Source: Acanthaster planci (taxonomy: Eukaryota; Echinodermata; Asteroidea; Valvatida; Acanthasteridae). Taken from it: DNA of 64,000 nucleotides. How positions within the stretch are numbered: the first letter of the stretch is position 1; each line of letters opens with the position of its first letter. Where the stretch lies: positions 376,260 to 440,259 of the forward strand of contig NW_019091470.1 in assembly GCF_001949145.1 (NCBI RefSeq), read 5' to 3'. Below the pieces are notes generated by a model, which made no database searches, was not told the origin of the DNA, and worked only from the letters and a program-made list of their open reading frames with translations. A program made the position numbers and the translations under genes. Shown in pieces: positions 35,919-50,900 of this stretch.

Positions 35919-38900
35919 ATGGACTCCACGGTGGTCGCCACCGTGCTGGACACGCTGGCCCGCGCCACCAGCCAGGACACGGCCGTCCTGAAGCCGGCTG
36001 AGCAGCAACTGAAGGCCTGGGAGAACCAGGCAGGGTTCTACTCTGTCTTGCAGGCCATCTTCTCCAACCGCAGCCTGGCCGATAATGTCCGCTGGCTGGC
36101 AGTGGTGTACTTCAAGAATGGCATCGAGCGCTACTGGCGGAAAACTGCACCCAAGTAAGTCACGGTTGGAGATACAGTTACGTCCAGAAACCAAGAAGGC
36201 ACCCCATCCCTGTGTGCCTTTTAGCATGCTCACTTTTGAGAGGCTGTAACGTTGTGAGACTTGGAATTTAGCTTTGGGTTTCAGATACATATAACTTGCA
36301 CAGTTCTAGAATTCCACTTGCTAAAACAAATCTTCACCATAACATAGCCGTGGCCTATCCATATCTCTTTAACTTTTTAAAACTCTAGTTTTTCGCATAT
36401 TGGGTCAACTTTTTTTTGAAAAATAGGATCTTTATTCACCAGCATTTCATTTTTGACACATTGATAACCACAGTGTAATCTTTGTGTTCATACACACTGC
36501 ACATGCATCAGATCCATGGCCGACCTCCACATATTGACTTGATCATTTACAGAAGCAGGAGGGGAAGGGAGTCTTTTCTTGTTTTTGTAGCCCTAACTTA
36601 TGATGATTGAGGCAAAGAGTGAAAGAACGTTGATATCAAAATAAGAATTCCGGAAGGCACATGGGATGCCTTCTAGTCTCTCAAAGTAGGTCGGAAAGTG
36701 TTCTACAAGTTTTCTAAACCCCTACATGAACACTCATCAACATATGAAGCTCTTTAGCTCGCAAGTTTTTCAATAATTTTTTTCACCCAATGGATCATTC
36801 ACCTTTGTTCAATTGGAAATCTAAATATTTCACATTTAAGGTTGCATTCAACAATAAAACACAAACATCGCTTTGTTTGGGATCGTAAAAATGACGTATA
36901 CGTTAGCTAAAGCTTCCTCACTTCATCGTGTATTTTTCCAATTTAGCAAGTCTGTCTTTGTGCTTGACTGTTGGTCTCAACTTTTTTTGAAAAAGATTTC
37001 CTGCATGTTTTGATTTTCTCTCTGACAGCTGTTGTTTTCACCTCAAAAAACCAGCTTTTCAAAACAAGCCTTCATTTTCTTGAAAGCTTTTGTGATTATA
37101 TTGATTAGATAAACACTCTGATTAATCATAAACTGAATAATCCTTGCAAAGGTTTTTTCACCACTTTGCTACTTGTACAAGTATTTGCTTTTTGTTTTTT
37201 TTATTATATTAACAATTTTTATTTTTCAGTGCACTCTCGGAGACAGAGAAATCCAAGATCCGGGCGCATCTCATCGTGGACTTCCAGGAGCCCGTTGGCC
37301 CCATAGCCACCCAGTTGGCTGTGCTGATCAGCCGGGTGGCCCGCACCGACTGCCCCCGCCACTGGCCGGAGCTCATCCCCACGCTTCTGGCCGCCATCCG
37401 CCGTCCGGAGCACCTGGAGCAGCAGAGGGCACTGTTGACCTACCACCATGTGGTCAAAACCTTAGCCAGCAAGAGGCTAGGCCCGGACAGGAAGCTCTTC
37501 CAAGAGGTGGGGCATGTCTGGAACGTGGGGGGTGTGCATTAAGATAGGGACTGATCGCCAAGTAGTCCATGAGGACTGCTTGAAATCGGCTTGACTCACT
37601 GGCATGGCAAGTGATACTTGCAAGAGATGCACTTGGCAATGTGTGGACAGTTCAGTAGTCAGGTCCGCAACAAGTGTTTCCCTAAGTCCTGTTTGCAGCT
37701 CTTCACAAGACCAGTCACAAGTGACAGGATGAACACTGATGAAGGACTGCATTTGTCATAGTTCATTCAAATAGCTTGTGACTTCATGTGTGACGCGGTG
37801 GTTTGTGATAGACTGGCAAAGGGCTTGCCGGGACTTGTGATGGACTCTACTGAAGACCATGAACTCTGTAAAGATACTTACAGCATTTGTAGCCAGGAGG
37901 CTTTGCTTGTCACTTTGTTGTCACAAACATATTTCTGGTCATGGGTTTGCGAAAGTAAAAAACACGCCCCAGAAATGGTCCCGATCAAACATGTCGAGGT
38001 AGTCAGGGCCCAGTGACCTGTGTTTGTTTCCTTGATGTACATGTATGTAATGTTGATAGTTTATCATGTCTGCACAGCTGACGGCCAGCACGTTTGGCTA
38101 CCTGCTGGAGCTGTGGAACAACCACTTGGAGGCGTTCTTGCACCATGCCGGACTGGACGACCGCCACAACATGACTGTCCTGCTGGAACTCAGCACCCTG
38201 GCTCTCAAAGGTCAGTTTGAAATCGCTGCCCATGGCCAGCAGATCTACAATTCTTGCTGAAGATCGGTCATTATTGTGCCTTTGTTTTTACTTATTTCTT
38301 TGAATTTGTTTGTTATCCACTTTTCATTCTAAGCTATACCTTGCTTTATGATTGATCACATAATCTGCCACTCGTCATTTGCTCAGATTTCATCGCAGTA
38401 CATTTTTTTTTGGTGCTGTGCCTTGAAGAGTTTTCCAGCATAAATATCTCAAGGTTAATATTGGCACTGATTTTTATTAAACTTGGACCTGTTGTTCTTG
38501 CAGCGTCCATGTTTTATCCGACACATGCTGGTCGAGAATGATTATTTCCAATGATCAGCTTTTCACGTGTATACGCATGCATCATTCTAGAGAGCACGAA
38601 CCAACGGGGAAAACCTGTGCCCAATTAAATTGAAACATAATATCGCAGTGAATGTCTTGAAGGGCACGCCGAGTTTCAAAGAGATAAGGGCATAGGACAG
38701 CCGAGATCTAGGGGGAGGGGCACCTTCTGCCCCCCCCCTTTGAAAAAACCCAGCCCACAAATAACGCTAGGACATCTTGCAATGCTGGGACGTCTTGTCA
38801 ACTCTGGATGAGGGCTGACATGTTACGCTGTCGTTTCATGCTCTATGATGTGAATTTTCAAACCCTTAATGTGTACTGGTTTTTTTTTGTCTGTTTACTC

Positions 38901-41900
38901 GACAGTTCTACGTAAACAGCTGATATATGGCATACTCGAACCGGACAAAAACCCTGACGCAGTGGTATGTAAAAGCAATTCGCATTATTGGGTCTCCTCT
39001 TAAACCAATCCCCACAGCCGCTGAAAATTTCCAAAAAATGGCCAGTGTATTTACAAAGTTAACATCAAAACAGTGGAAGTATACATTATGAGAAATGGGT
39101 TTGCGGGTACACCATGGAGTCAATCTCTTTTGGAGAAGGTGTGGCTCTTAAAAGAACCGGTGAGTGTAAACTTGATGTTTCGGCCAATATGCTCTGGTTG
39201 TCCTCAGGAGAGTGTGGCCGTCCTCACTCTCCTCAGGACATCCAGAGATTGATTTCTTGGTGTACCGGCAAACCCATTTCTCATGTTTCATCCACCATGC
39301 AAAGCTTCAAATCTTACTTAAGTATACATTATGTTTTTTTCCCTGGACAGATTTTGGAAGCCTGCTTTTAAAAAGCAGATTATCTTTTGAAATATTTCTC
39401 CTTTTATAACCTCAGTTTTTTTTTATACAACAGATGCTGTTGCAGCTGGTGTTTCAGAGAATTAGACCGGTTTTGGAAATAAGTGAGTGGAATTGTGCTC
39501 TTCAAAGTTTAAGTTTTGTGACTGTGACAACAGATTTTTTGTAGCCACACTCATGCACATTTTTCCTACTGCAAACAAATCTACTCAGACTACGAATAGG
39601 AAGGCAACATGAACTGTACATCGGCGCCGATGCGATGGGATGTCTTGAGGGCCTTGCTTATTAACCTCTTGTGTACAGTGTTCTTTTGGCTGAAATTTGT
39701 GACTTTTGAAAGAGGGAAGATACCGAGGCAAACTTTTGAGGTATGGCTGTACGCCACAAAGATTGACTTGATAACGTCATTGGAATGGTATTTGTATGAT
39801 ATTTCTTACGTAGACCTCTTATTTCTTTCAACATTTTTTTGGGGGTTGTGCCTATGGAGCTAATTTGTTGCCACGACAGGCCATACGCAGCGGCCAAGTT
39901 GAATTTCAACACACAGTCTGCCGTCACAGACTTCTCAAATTCCGTGTGTGTGAACAAAACAAAACGTGGATTATTGCATATGCACGCCGTTGGCAGTGAC
40001 TCGCATATGAAGCAAGATATGAGATGGAGAGAACCCCCCTTCTTTGTGTTGGTCATTGTCTCACTGGAATCTTAGGAATTCTTTTCAGACATCTTGGGGG
40101 ATGTGTTAGGTAACAATAGGCTAGAGTGTATAGCGATTGGACATGCTGGGGGGGACCTCTTGGTCGCACTTCTTGCTGGATATAGTGACTTAGGCACCCG
40201 TGGCCATTGAACTCGCTTGTCCGCCGGGCCCTAACTGGCTAAGGGCATTAGACGTAATCGTGATACATGGAGTTTGTAGCATTCTGTGTTGATGCCTCTT
40301 CCCAGGAGGAAAGACCCCGTCCGAGGAACACCTGAGGGAAAAATTGGAAAAGAAAGTCCTGCTGTTGATGAAAACGGTGAGTTTATTCCAAAACTTGTCA
40401 AGAGTGCAGCGAAACTGCTGCGGTGACGAGATTAGGCATTTCCCTGTTCTGACTCCAGGTGAATTTAATCTCTCTTCACTGGCAATCAGTGGGTACCACT
40501 TTTGTTGTCTGCGAAAGTCTGGCAAGTTTTTAATGTTTAATGAAATGCAATTTTCAATACCATTAATTAACCAAAAATAGATATCCAGTAGTTTACCTGC
40601 ATTTAAGAGCCTATTAATAAAGTAGAAAGTTATGAAAATGTGTTCGAGAAGCCTTCATTGGATGAAACTGATGATTAGTGAATTAATTGTTCACTAATCA
40701 TATGTAAAGAAGATACAAAAAAAGACTGTATTCATCAGCACCAGAGTTGCCCGACGGACTTGAAGTATCCCTGTCACTGAACAAGAAGAGATTTTTGCAA
40801 AATCTTGTCAAAATCTCGTCAGTGCTTACATTTTGCCATTGGCTGTAACTCTTGAGGCGTACATGGTCAAAGGCATCTTGGAAGAGATTTTTGCAAAATC
40901 TTGTCAAAATCTCGACAGTGCTTACAGTTTGCCATTGGCCGTAACTCTTGAGGCGAACATGGTCAAAGGCATCTCGTACAATAATACATGCCGTGTGAAT
41001 GGTGTCTTCTGTACTAATGAATGAAATCAGCTATTGATGACCAGTGCTGTGACCAGAGGTCAGGTGGATGGTCCAAATCATTCATCATTCGGGTGGTGCC
41101 AATCTCTGTTTCTTCAGCTGCTCGACACCCAGGACACCTTTCCTCTGTCTTACGTCGCCTTCATCCGGCGATCCTTGGAGCTGAGTGTCTCCTATGTCTT
41201 TGCTGAGGCCGGCAAGGGCCTGCTCTTTGAGCGCTTCATCGTCCTGAACATGAACCTCATCAAGAGCATCGTCAAGTGCGACTACTGCCGCACGTCAAAG
41301 GTCATCGAAGAGACCAAGGAGCAGGGAACCATCGATGCCCACAAGGTCGGAGTTTGCATGAATAATGCATAACGCAAGTCCTTAGACCTAAAATGTCTTT
41401 GTTGCAAACATCACCGTTACAAATTAAATTAAATTTGGAATATAAATTTGGCAAATGACGTACTTCTGTATTGTTTTAAGAGGTACTCTTTTCTATATGA
41501 ATTAAATTTTTATTTTAAGAGTAATATTTTACAGTTCATCAATAGGTATACATAATTCATATGTGCAAAGTTTACTTTCTGGAAGACAAAGACTCTTGGA
41601 ACTGCTTGAAAAAGAGACTCTCCATTTATTTATATTTTGGGATGTGACCACTTCTAACCCAATCATATAAAGTTTTTATCGATTTAGTACTGTATTTGTA
41701 TAATTTCCTGTTTTGGGCTCAGGCAAAGAATGAGTTCTTTACTGAAAGCACACTACGGGAGATGTGCCACAGGCTGCTTGCACAGTATTTCCTATTAACA
41801 CAGGAGGTAAGTCCGTATGGGGGGGCCATCTTGGTCTGGTTTCCTGTGATCATGGTAGAGGCTGTATTAGATTTGTTTATTACATGTCAGGCAGCAGACT

Positions 41901-44900
41901 TCTTGAACATACCCTGTTAAGAAATTATATCTTCAGCAGAAATTTCTGTTGTCTTTGTGTCTGTTGATATATGTTGCAGTTGAGTATTCTTGTCGTTAAA
42001 AGGAAGGAAATCGTTCAGAAATATGAGGGTGTTTCATTTTTTATTGAGTCTATCTGACTTGGTTTTTAACATTAAAACTGTGTTTTAAAATGTGCTCCCT
42101 TTTATCATTCTTTGCCATATTTCTTTCCAGGATTTAGAAATGTGGGAAAATGATCCTGAGGGCTTCACCATTGATGAAGGAGGGGAGTCCTGGAAATTCA
42201 CTTTGAGGGTGAGTTGAATGTAAAATATAACTCTGGAATGGGCAATTCTTTTTGTACAAAACGACGATTAATTTGGGATAATCTATCAGATCAAAGGCGT
42301 GTTGAATGTGAAGCATCACTTCAAATGTCTTTCTCTGTGATTGTCATGACTTGGCAGTATTTGTCACGGGTATTTTATTTCTGGCGGAATGTCCATTTGT
42401 GTCATTTATATGTAGCTTACCATTTTGTCCGTTCCCTTTTTAGCCGTGCACGGAGGTCTTGTTCTTGGCATTGTTCCATGCTTACCGGGAAGTCTTCACG
42501 ACCGTGTTGCTGCAGATGGTGCAAAGCGTTCAAGGTAAAAGGAGGAAAGAAACCTTGAAAACAGCCTTGCCTCGAATGTTGTGACGTAGAATTACACTGT
42601 TCCACTTATAAAATATTTCTTTACAAATGTAGGGCAAATTTGAGTGCTAGCTACAGTCCGACCGTCGATCAAATTCTTCTTGTAAATATGCTCTCATTAC
42701 AGTCTTGGCAAAAGCTTGTCATCACTCATAGTTTGCCGCTGTATCGTGGTTCAAGGTCTCTCCCATCTCGTGCAGTTATTTCTGTGTCAGTGGTTCCCTC
42801 TCCACTTAAGAATTCAAAAGGCTACTGATAACCAGGGATGTGATAGTTCCCCGGATCCTTACTCAGAATGCTCTGCTTTCATGTGGGTGATGGTGATTGA
42901 TCGATAAAACGCAGAAATAACATTGACTCTCCGCCCAAAATAAACCAAATCATATTTATTTAACCCTACCTCATTCATATTTAGTCGCCATCACTTTCAG
43001 GCATGATTTGAAATGCTGATCAACATGCATGCGGCCGCCACATTTTCTTATACAGCTCAGGTGATCCTTGCGCGTGGATACTTCACTCAGGTGACATTTC
43101 TGTGATGGCTTCATAAAGCGCATGCTTTCATATCCGACTTCTGCGTTGATCCTTTCATGCTTGTTGGGTAAAGAGCAAAAATGGTTCCTGTGAGTGGACC
43201 AATGAGAACTTTGTTCTCAGTCATGAATATGTATGAGGTATGGCAATTAAACATAATTTGTATGACCCTACTCTACGTGTATTTACCTCCCTCATGCATG
43301 GAAGTTGTAGACTGATAATGTATTTCGCCGTGCAGCAATTGCAATTTAAAGATGACTTGCACTTAAGCGTTTCTGAACTTGTTTATCCACTGACGTTCCA
43401 GGAATTGTGGAGCCAACCAACATGGATATGATGTTGCAGAAGGAAGCAGGTAGTAGAACAAGTTACAAAGGATGAGACGAACGTCAAATTCCTCTGTATT
43501 TTAGTGACTTTGCCGAGACCATTTCGGAGACCTTTTGCAAACATTTATTCATTGCTTGATTTGATAAAGTCCAGTGTGTATTACTTTGAGCACGGAAAAC
43601 AGTTTGAATGGTTATATCTTAACCATAACTCCCCAGAGAATGTGAAAAAAATCACTAGAAATTTGGAAGATTTGAGAACTACTAGTCTTGAAGTACAGTT
43701 TTTGTAGATATGTACAGTTTGAGTTGAAAAGTGATCTTGAAATAGTCTTGACGACGTCTCATAATGGTGTCAGTGAGATTTTCATCTCCAAATTGAGCAT
43801 TTTGATGTGAAATTTAATGTTAATAGTTTAATAGACAAGTGATCTTGACACGGTCTCGAGAAGATCTTGGCGAGACTTTCACTGCTAAAACGTCACTGCA
43901 TTTCGACTTGAACTTGATTGCTCATACAAAAATGTGCATATTGCTGTTCTTTTGTCACTTTATTACATTTAGAAACCTGATTTTGTTTGACTCACTTTGC
44001 TTTTAAAATTTATTGGTGAGTTCTTGTGGAAAGTATTGCGTCTGCAATCTCTAACAATAACAAACTGTATATCTCATTCAGATTCACACTGAGTTTTTAT
44101 AATGCCTGGTGCGTTGTTTTGATTGTAGTGTACAATGCTATGGGACTGGCTGCATTTGAGCTGTTTGATGAGGTCGACTTTGATCAGTGGTTCACCAACC
44201 ACCTCCTGAGAGAACTCAGTGATAAACATCCGAGGTATCAGTTTTCACTTGAAACTTTCAGAGACACTTTGCTTAAAGTTCCACTTTGCCTAAAATTTCT
44301 GCAAGCTAGAAATAGACCAGTAGTGAAATGAACGTTGGGAACGTTACCATATCATACATCAGCCTGGGGTATTCGCCACAGCCCTAACGCTTTACGATAT
44401 TCTGATCTTGACAGATACAAGATAATCAGGCGGCGAGTCATCTGGCTAATAGGTCAGTGGCTGGGGGTCAAGCTAGCACCCAGTCTGCACCCTACTGTGT
44501 ACCAGGCTGTATTACCCCTTCTGGCTGAGGATGAAGACCTAGTGGTCAGGATAACTGCCGCTCAGACGCTCAAGATCGATATCCTTGCAAAACAAAAAAT
44601 GAACTTTGGCATGATAGTAAGAATGGGAACAAGATTTATGGACTGCTCAAAACAATCAATCAATGTTTTCTGATTTCATTCTTCCCCAATTTATTTTACC
44701 TCAACCACCTGCATTTTTTACTTTAAAATAAGCAAATTTGTCATATTCGTTATTTCCTTGACCCCTCTCCTCACATTGGAAATGACCAACAAAAGTTGAA
44801 ACAGATGATAATTAGAAATGGCCCCTAACTGTTGCAGTGATATACAAATTAATTAGACTTTTCTGTACATTTTTCCACAAATTTTTAACCCCTGTGTTCT

Positions 44901-47900
44901 ATTTCATCTGTGCTAACTTACTTTGTCATCAGAAAGAGGCATTAACTTTATTAGTCACTTTGCGATCAATGTTTTTCCTTAATGCCCTGCACCTGTTGAC
45001 GATTTTGAGTTCAAGAAGGACAACTTCCTCCCAGTAAGTTTCCTTGGTGTTCAGTTTCTTGGGCTTGAGTTTATTCCTTAGAAAATGCGTCATTGCATTT
45101 GTTTCAAATTGCATTAGACATGCTCTGTGACCATTTCCGAAATTGATTTTCCGAACTGTGGGTGCATTTTTCGCCAGTGTGTGCCCTTGTACATGCAACT
45201 GGCAAAGACCTAGATCTAGACCCAAGATTTAGCTCAGCTGTCATTATTAAGCACTGCACTGACAGCGTCCTCTACTTAAACAATCTACCTGTCAAACAAT
45301 GAAATAAAACTCTGTCCTCCCTCGGACCCAGTTGTACCAACCAATATGGTCCACACTATTTTATTTGCGATATCGGTATTTGTCTGTTTTGCTGTTGCAG
45401 TATTTGGAGTCCAGCTTCGCTCTTCTCTTCCAACTACTGAAGCAGGTGTCTGAGTGCGACACAAAGGTTGGTTGAAAATGTCCATCAGCCTTCAAACCCT
45501 GACCTCCAGGCCTTTTTTTTTTGAGAATGCATCCTCAGTCCTTCAAAATCCTCCAACTGCATCCAGGTGGAAATTGGATACAGCTTCACTCATCCAAAAG
45601 TACTCCATTAATAATTACTTGAATGTGTTCGTTGGAGGAGTGACCAATGCCTCACTCCTTTCCATTTTTATTTGCTTCCTTTCAGATGCACATACTGCAT
45701 GTATTGTCGTTTATTATTGAGAGAGTTGAAGCCCAGGTAGGCATATTTTCATGTCTGTTTGTCATTACATTTTTTTCATTGCAAATTTTTACACAAAGTG
45801 TATTTGTTGAAGTTGCGGACATGACATATTTGAGTTGCACTCTGACCTTTCACCTGTCTCTTAGGATGATGTGATAGAAATGTGAATGTGTAAACTTGGT
45901 GATCTCAAGGAGAAGGTGCTTTGTGTGTTGCCGAATACGCTTTTCGGTTTGTGATTGTTGAAGTGAAATAACCAATTGCAGGGCCTTTTGTGCCAAACCA
46001 GGGGAAAGATTGGGTATTAGGGTGAGTTAAAGATAGGATCATCTTTTTGGGAGATGCTTATTGTACCTAATCACAGAGTTGCAGTAAAGTCACTCAGGTC
46101 GAGTTTGCGTCTCAGTCACCAGCCACTTGCCATCATCTTCAACACAAGTTCGGTGACATACCATGGATGTAACCAGATTGCATCACCTATGCACACATGT
46201 GTTGTTCCAGCCAAAACAGCACTATTATTAGGAAGACTTTGCGATATCAAATAAGGCAGCACATTAACCTCAAGTTGACATGGCCTGTTGAATATTATCC
46301 GACATGAGGTTGATGAATAGATGAGTTTAGAATGACAGATGTATTTAAATAAAATTGAGGTTGGAGAATGATGAGAACGAGTCATATCTGCATTATAATT
46401 GTCAAGGTCAAGTTTGGGTTTGAGTCTTATGGTGACATGACCCGGCCTATTTCCGAATCACTGAAATTCACTCAGGTCTGTTCATGAAAGGCTCATAAAC
46501 TGGCAATAAGTGCTGAATGGTACAAAGTATTCATTTATCACCACGTTCCGATTCACAGATCAGACCGTATGCATCCAGCTTGGCCCAATACCTGCCCCTT
46601 TTGTGGGAGGAGTCATCAGAGCACAACATGCTGAGGTGCGCCATACTCTCAACACTTGTACATCTCGTTCAGGTGAGAACACAAGGAAGCCTTTGATCTT
46701 GCTCCCGGAATCTGTGTTACAGATTGTTTAACAGTTGATATGGATGGTATCAGACTATTTTATGATTGGTGTGAACTCTAGGCCTCTCTTTCAATATTTT
46801 TCAAAATCTGGCTTAAAACACCAAAGTATGTGTAATCTCATATATGGAATCATTCACATTAGTATAGAAGTACCAATTTGCCCTGAAAAAATTTCATTTT
46901 TATTGTTTTCATTTCTACCCTCAAGTTCTAAAAATAAACAGTTAACCTCGGTTTCAGTGTCAGTATGGCCAACCCATGCATAAAGCCTCTGCGTGTAATT
47001 CATCACCTTATTTCACGAAGACCAAGTCCTATACATTTCAGGCTATGCCTAAGGCTTTGGGAAGTGAGGCGGCCGATATAAAGGTACAGCCATAGCCTTA
47101 AACCGCACACAAGTTCATTTTGGACAGGGTTTGCATTAAAATAATTTCCCAGCATTTATGAAACATGGTACATTTCATGCCCCTCTAGCATCAGTCATTA
47201 AAGAACGACATGCAATTCAGTGATCAAGAGTTTTCTATGTCCAGATGCATATCTCCATGTAGTGAATAATGGAACGTGGGAAATGTAGTAGTCAAGCAAC
47301 AGATAACTGTTTGAATTGAAATGTTTATTAAGTCATTCTGTCATAACAGACCCTGGTGCCATACAATTGGGACCCTTTTGTATGTGGAACAACCCATTTG
47401 TAGTTGATTCTTATGATGAAAGAAATCGTGGCTTAGGTTTGGTGTACTGTGATTTGAGTTGTTGAATCTTACTTGCACTTACTTGACCCCTAACACCGAT
47501 CATCCTCTCTCATGACAGGGCCTCGGTTCATTAAGTGTCCAGCTCTATCCCTTCCTCCTTCCCATCATCCAATTCAGCACTGACGTCTCACACCCCCCAC
47601 ACGTCTATCTCCTAGACGATGGTATCGATCTGTGGTAGGTTTCCAAATGCGCACTCTGACCAATTATCCAATTCTGAAGATGTTCTTTTGAAGTATGAGA
47701 AAAGATTTCTCAAACTGTGGGTCGGAGGGTCGCCATTGGTAGTTTGAAATGCTTTGTTTTTTCAATGCCAAGCTTAAGTGCTTAAGAAAAAATACACTGT
47801 AATACAGTAGCACTGTGTGATAATAGAATGTCCGAATGTAGAAGCAAGTGTGAGCGGTGGCAAACACCCAAAGTACAGCTGAAATTTTGGCTTGGAGTCA

Positions 47901-50900
47901 GTGTTATAAGATTTCTTTTTTGGGGAACCAGTTTTGGAACAAAAATATGTAGGTCCCATGTGATTTTTAAAGGTTTTTTTTGCCAGGTGTTGAGTTGAGA
48001 TGCAGCAATTTCGTGTGGACTAAGTGTAAATTTAACTTGCTTGGTTTGTTTTAAAAGAAAAGCAAAAATGTTGCTTTTCTCTCTTCATTGCAGGTATGAG
48101 ACCATCCAGAATGCCCCAGCAATGACCAAAGAACTCCTGCAGTTGTTTGGCAACATGCCAGAGCTATTAGGTAGGGTTGCTGCTCTCAGCCTAGTAGTGC
48201 AGAAATGTGGTTGTCTTAAAATCTGACAAATTTGCTGCACTGTGGTTTCTTTGTTAGACCTTTCCATATTTAAGCATGAACAATGCCAAAGTCTGAAAGA
48301 AAAAGCCTCTAGCAATTGAATATGTTGGATCTATTTCTTAACTGAAGATACTGTTCAAAAGACGGGTATTAAGCATTTACTGTTAAAGAGGGAATTTCCT
48401 TGAAGTAGGACTTGTGTCTCAACAAACATAAAGCTGAACGAAACGTTTTTCGAATCTTTCATTTACTGCAGAGTTGGGATCGGAAAATCTCAAGACATGT
48501 TTCCAGATCATCACAGCATACGTGCTTTTAGGACCTAATGAGTTTATGCAGGTGAGTCAGCACCTCTAGGAATTTGCTCACTCAAAAATAAATGCATTAT
48601 ATTTTCTAAACTTTACCTTCAAAACATCAGTAGGCAGTGTTGTAGTGGAACCTCTTAAGACCATCACAAGACCAACACAAGACCTTCAGTTCAAGGTCAA
48701 GTCATGTTATTCAAATAAACCGTTCACCCTGTTAATCTTTGGTGGTCTTGTGTCTTGTCTTATGGCTGGTCTTGTGACTGGTTTTGTATCTGGTCTTGCG
48801 ATGGTTTCGACTACTACACTGCCGGTTGGTAAAACATTTAGTGCTGGATTTCAAGAGCTACTACCAATTTATACATTGCTCTGTTGAAAACTTACCTCTG
48901 TAGCAATAAAGATGTCTGAACCAACTGATGGAGTTTAATGGGCTGCCCCTGGCTTGTTCCAATTCTCTGATAACCCATTTAAGTGTCAACAGCAATGATT
49001 GGACTTTTTTTTTTCTTTAGAATTATTCAGGAGCTGTGTTTGCCGGCTGCGTCAGTCTTCTAGACAACGTCAAACCAGAGGCAATTGTCATTGTTATGAA
49101 GGTAAAGAAACCACGGTCGGGGGTTGTTGTGAAGTCTGTCTCAAGTCCCTGCAAGACCGTCACAAGTCTATCACCAGCCATTCGATTGACCTGTGACGAT
49201 ACCCTGCTTTCGTCCTGATGCTTGTGATTGGGTTTGCAACAGGCCTCGTGAAAGAACTTGTGACTGGTCTTGCGATACAGCCCAGCATTGAATCTTTGTT
49301 TGTCAGTCCAGCAAGTAACATGATGCAGTTGTTAGTTAAGCTTGGAAACAGGGCACCCTTGTGAACTTCTTTTTTTGTGAGCAGGAAGGCGAGTGGTCGT
49401 ATTTGGGCAAAAAGGCTCACGGTGGCTGTCCATGTATTTGCAAAAGAGCTCAGAAAAATACTTTGTCTTGAGTTTATGTCATTTGTAGCCCAACCTCAGC
49501 ACTTTGTGTTCATTATGGAGTCGGTGAATGAAGTAGCTAGCATGTCGTTACTGGGGGGAGGGGATGGGGGACAACTTTTCTGCCAAAGGGTCGCATGGGT
49601 GTCCTTAGGTCACTCGGTAGGCTATTTCAAGTTCCCTGTGTACCTATGCAAATGTGCAGGAAAATATGTAAAACTTCATGACTTTGAGGATCTGGTTTTC
49701 AGTTCAAGGTTAATTTGGGTTGACAATTTGCGAAGGCTGCCTCCACACCCCTTTCAGAAGCCTTGTGGGTCCTCATGGGCATTGGAGGGGACTTGCCCCC
49801 TCAGAAAAACATGCGAAATAAAAAGAGAAAAAACGAAAAAAATCGAAATAAAGGAGTGAAAGGGAATGAAAATTATTAATTTACTTGGTACCGCGGAATG
49901 AAACCCTTGTCTCTGTTAAAAGGTTTTTCATTTTGCCAGTGATGAGTGTTTTACCCCATCGGTACTTACATACCCCGAGATAACTTTTCTCAGCATTTTA
50001 AGTTAGATAACTGTTTCCATTTTTATCATCCTTTGACATGTTCTGTTTGATTATGCTTACATCACTGCAATGAATTTCTGTGTTCCTACTCTCAGCTGGT
50101 GGAGACGATATTCAAAATTTTCCCCGTGGAAGGCCCACAGATATTCCGGCAACTGCTCCACAAGGTGTTCCAGAGGATACTGGACAAAGAGGTACGTGTG
50201 CCGTTTGTAGAGGGACAAAGAGGTACGTTGGGGGCATTTTTGATCATCGTACAATTTTTGAGCGGGTGTCTGGCAAGCTGTGCTAATGGCATTCAAGTAT
50301 GGCCCCAGGGGGCCGAGATGGTCTCAGGAATATTCAAATGTTCTGAACGCAGTTAGCAGCGATAATTATCACGAATAACCTTTGACTGACAGAAGCTGAT
50401 AGATACTGTGTGCCTCATCATTTTCGCAGGAGTACCCAACAGTGATGTCCATGTACCTGTCTGTCGTGGCCAGGATCATCCTCAAGAACCAGTCGTTTTT
50501 CTTCTCCTTCCTCGAGCAATACAGCCACTCCACTAATGAACAGGTGAGTGCCCAGTCACAGTGATGAACATTGCACCTTCCATTGATCCTTTTTGGCGAC
50601 AGCATTTTCCCTTTGGAGGCAAATTTCAAAGTTTGGGGGGGGGGGGGAAGTTTTAACTCTAGCAGATCTAGGCCATGAAGTGAGAGATTTCATTGGAACT
50701 TGGCATGAACGTAGAGATGTCTGTGATTTGTAATGTGCAGACTTTTGTGCCAGTCAGCCAGTGCGGTATTCCAGCCGTGGCTACCCAAAATGATGCATGT
50801 CCAAGGTCATTTGGGAACAGCAATGCACAAGCGAGGTCTGCCCTATCAGTGCGGTCATTCGCCAACTCACATGCGTGCTTTGTTCTTGATTGAGTTTGCC

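Noticed and set aside
49377-49859. 160-codon plus-strand open frame
   Set aside because: It lies in IPO11 intron 21, has no recognisable domain, and ends in a lysine-rich low-complexity tail; treated as chance.
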